In this document: in pieces, positions 6,086 through 7,053 of the stretch
Layout: every line of letters starts with the position of its first letter
Numbering within the stretch: position 1 is the first letter of the stretch
Assembly: GCA_023435335.1 (NCBI GenBank)
Contig: JAEYRU010000206.1
Span: forward strand, 1 to 7,053
DNA from: Pseudomonadota bacterium
GTDB taxonomy: Bacteria > Pseudomonadota > Alphaproteobacteria > Rhizobiales > Rhizobiaceae
Direction of reading: 5' to 3'
Length of the DNA: 7,053 bases
Made by a program: the position numbers and the translations under genes
The notes under the pieces: model-generated
Told to the model about the DNA's origin: nothing
Seen by the model: only the letters and a program-made list of their open reading frames with translations
Databases searched by the model: none

Positions 6086-6854
6086 CCCTGGCGGCGCGCA
6101 CGAGAAGAGCCGGCTGTGGGTGACGCTCCAGCAGATCGGTCTGCTGATTCTGATCCTGCTCGGCTGGTATCTCGCCTCGGGCAATCTGCTGTCGGCCTTC
6201 TACATAAGCGATCCTCTGAACGTCGCGCGCGTCATCACCCGCTGGATTTCCGACGGCTCGATCTGGATCCATATTGGCGCGAGCATGCTGACGTTGTTCC
6301 TGGGATACGCGATCGGTGCAGTCTGCGGCATCTTCTTCGGTCTGGTGCTTGGGATGAACCCGCGCGCCGAAGCCGTGCTCGCCCCCTTCATTGGGGCAAT
6401 CTACGGACTGCCCAAGGTGGCGCTGCTGCCGCTCTTCGTCATCGCATTCGGCATAGGCCTAATGTCGAAAGTCATGCTTGTCGCGGTGGTGGTCGTCTTC
6501 CTGCTGTTCTTTGCAACCTTGGGAGGTGTGCGCGACATTGACCACGAAATAGTCGATGGGTTGCGCCTTATGGGTGCCGACGAGGAGGAGATCACGCGCA
6601 AGGTGAGGCTGCCGGCCATCCTGCCATGGATCTACACAGGCCTTCGCACCTCGATCGGCTATGCCCTTACCACGACAGTGGTGGCTGAAGCGCTCTCGTC
6701 CAATCGCGGCCTCGGCTACTTGATCGAGCACGCCGCGGCGCAGTTCAATGCAGCCGGCGTCTTCGCTGCCGTCGTCGTCACCCTTGCCGTCAGCAGTGTG
6801 ATCATGATCCCGCTGGGCTTCTTGGAGAAGCGGGCGAGCAGCCGGCGGGCTTGA
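6078..6854 (+). CDS. ABC transporter permease B (NitT/TauT family inner-membrane component)
   Basis: This is a 258-residue membrane protein of the same fold as permease A but clearly divergent in sequence. Hydrophobic segments are near 16-34, 64-92, 100-124, 130-147, 190-206 and 226-247. The coupling loop is at about 156-179 (HEIVDGLRLMGADEEEITRK, then VRLP), with G166 and LP matching the EAA pattern. FIGAIYGLPKVALLPLFVIA (104-123) and FGIGLMSK (124-131) are family signatures. AEALSSNRGLGYLIEHAA (203-220) is the conserved stretch before the last helix. The start ATG lies inside the end of the ATPase gene; the 8-base overlap ATGCGTAA implies coupled translation. GGTGGCGGG just upstream could serve as ribosome site. 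Two permeases and one ATPase in one operon point to a heterodimeric channel, or to duplication with divergence. Family firm, substrate unknown. Confidence 0.9.
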   Translation: MRNPGGAHEKSRLWVTLQQIGLLILILLGWYLASGNLLSAFYISDPLNVARVITRWISDGSIWIHIGASMLTLFLGYAIGAVCGIFFGLVLGMNPRAEAVLAPFIGAIYGLPKVALLPLFVIAFGIGLMSKVMLVAVVVVFLLFFATLGGVRDIDHEIVDGLRLMGADEEEITRKVRLPAILPWIYTGLRTSIGYALTTTVVAEALSSNRGLGYLIEHAAAQFNAAGVFAAVVVTLAVSSVIMIPLGFLEKRASSRRA

Positions 6855-6863
6855 GCGCGCTTT

Positions 6864-6928
6864 CTTGTCTCTACCGAAACTCCTGCAACACTAAACCGAC
6901 AAGACAGAGGCAACGTCCCTCCGCCTCT
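6864..6928 (+). terminator. Weak inverted repeats after the ABC operon, possible transcription end
   Basis: CTTGTC (6864-6869) can pair with GACAAG (6898-6903) across a 28-base loop. AGAGGC (6906-6911) can pair with GCCTCT (6923-6928) across an 11-base loop. Neither is followed by a T run, so if transcription ends here it is not by a classical intrinsic terminator. The operon may also read through into the frame beginning downstream. Confidence 0.25.
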
Positions 6929-6975
6929 CACCATTCAACGTTCCGTCCGCCACGCCATACTACCCGGAATATCCG

Positions 6976-7053
6976 TTGCATTCCCTGCGGGTTCGATCCG
7001 CCGTACCTTGGGAGTTCAACGGCTGGAAGCGGGAGAGCTTGTCGTGGAAACGG
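6976..7053 (+). CDS. Possible N-terminus of a GcvT/aminomethyltransferase-like protein, cut by the right edge
   Basis: The plus-strand frame is open from a stop at 6892-6894 to the window edge. It ends with protein-like sequence: LHSLRVRSAVPWEFNGW followed by KRESLSWKR. The pattern of a small hydrophobic-Pro lead, then an aromatic-containing W..E..SW stretch, resembles the N-terminus of GcvT-fold proteins (glycine-cleavage T protein, tetrahydrofolate-dependent O-demethylases of the LigM type). This is from memory of the family, not alignment. No in-frame ATG or GTG exists. TTG at 6976 is the only common start, with a weak GGAA upstream at 6966-6969, and the protein-like translation extends back to about 6955 (PYYPEYP). 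Start and reading frame are therefore uncertain. The other frame on the same strand also lacks stops here. If real, it would follow the importer operon by about 120 bases in the same direction. Confidence 0.35.
   Translation, partial: MHSLRVRSAVPWEFNGWKRESLSWKR

Noticed and set aside
5036..6184. Long minus-strand open frame (382 codons) across the ATPase gene
   Set aside because: It lies antisense to the permease/ATPase genes, whose motifs are unmistakable. Its translation has no family pattern and it arises from GC-rich codon bias.

Overview
The window is GC-rich DNA, apart from one short AT-rich promoter region. It looks like a chromosomal segment from a Gram-negative proteobacterium, probably an alphaproteobacterium. 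The signs are the GC-biased codon use, the start of an RND-type periplasmic adaptor, a Sec-exported binding protein and the enzyme families present. The genus cannot be named from sequence alone.

Layout from left to right. The left edge cuts through an RND/HlyD-type membrane fusion protein on the minus strand, of which only the N-terminal part is present. About 740 bases follow (roughly 424-1165) with no convincing gene, only short GC-rich inverted repeats. Next come two convergent enzyme genes. One (1166-2059, +) is a beta-hydroxyacid dehydrogenase of the 3-hydroxyisobutyrate dehydrogenase family. The other (2105-3214, -) is an Old Yellow Enzyme of the YqjM/XenA type. An AT-rich divergent promoter region (3215-3416) separates the Old Yellow Enzyme gene from a tightly packed four-gene ABC importer operon of the NitT/TauT family. 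The importer order is binding protein, permease A, ATPase, permease B (3417-6854). After it come weak hairpins, then an open frame running off the right edge. That frame resembles the start of a GcvT/aminomethyltransferase-like protein, but this is uncertain.

How the genes may work together is inference. The binding protein, two dissimilar permeases and one ATPase would import a small, probably anionic, solute. The neighbouring flavin ene-reductase, the NAD-linked hydroxyacid dehydrogenase and possibly a folate-dependent GcvT-like protein could act on it. No gene identifies the substrate. A 10-base near-palindrome occurs twice in the divergent promoter region, and one copy sits between a good -35 and -10 of the transporter operon. 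This suggests an operator for a regulator encoded outside the window.

The best leads for novelty are the orphan two-permease importer with its enzyme neighbours, the ene-reductase lacking both the Cys26 and Tyr28 equivalents of YqjM, and the duplicated operator-like motif. I see no CRISPR array, tRNA, rRNA or insertion sequence.
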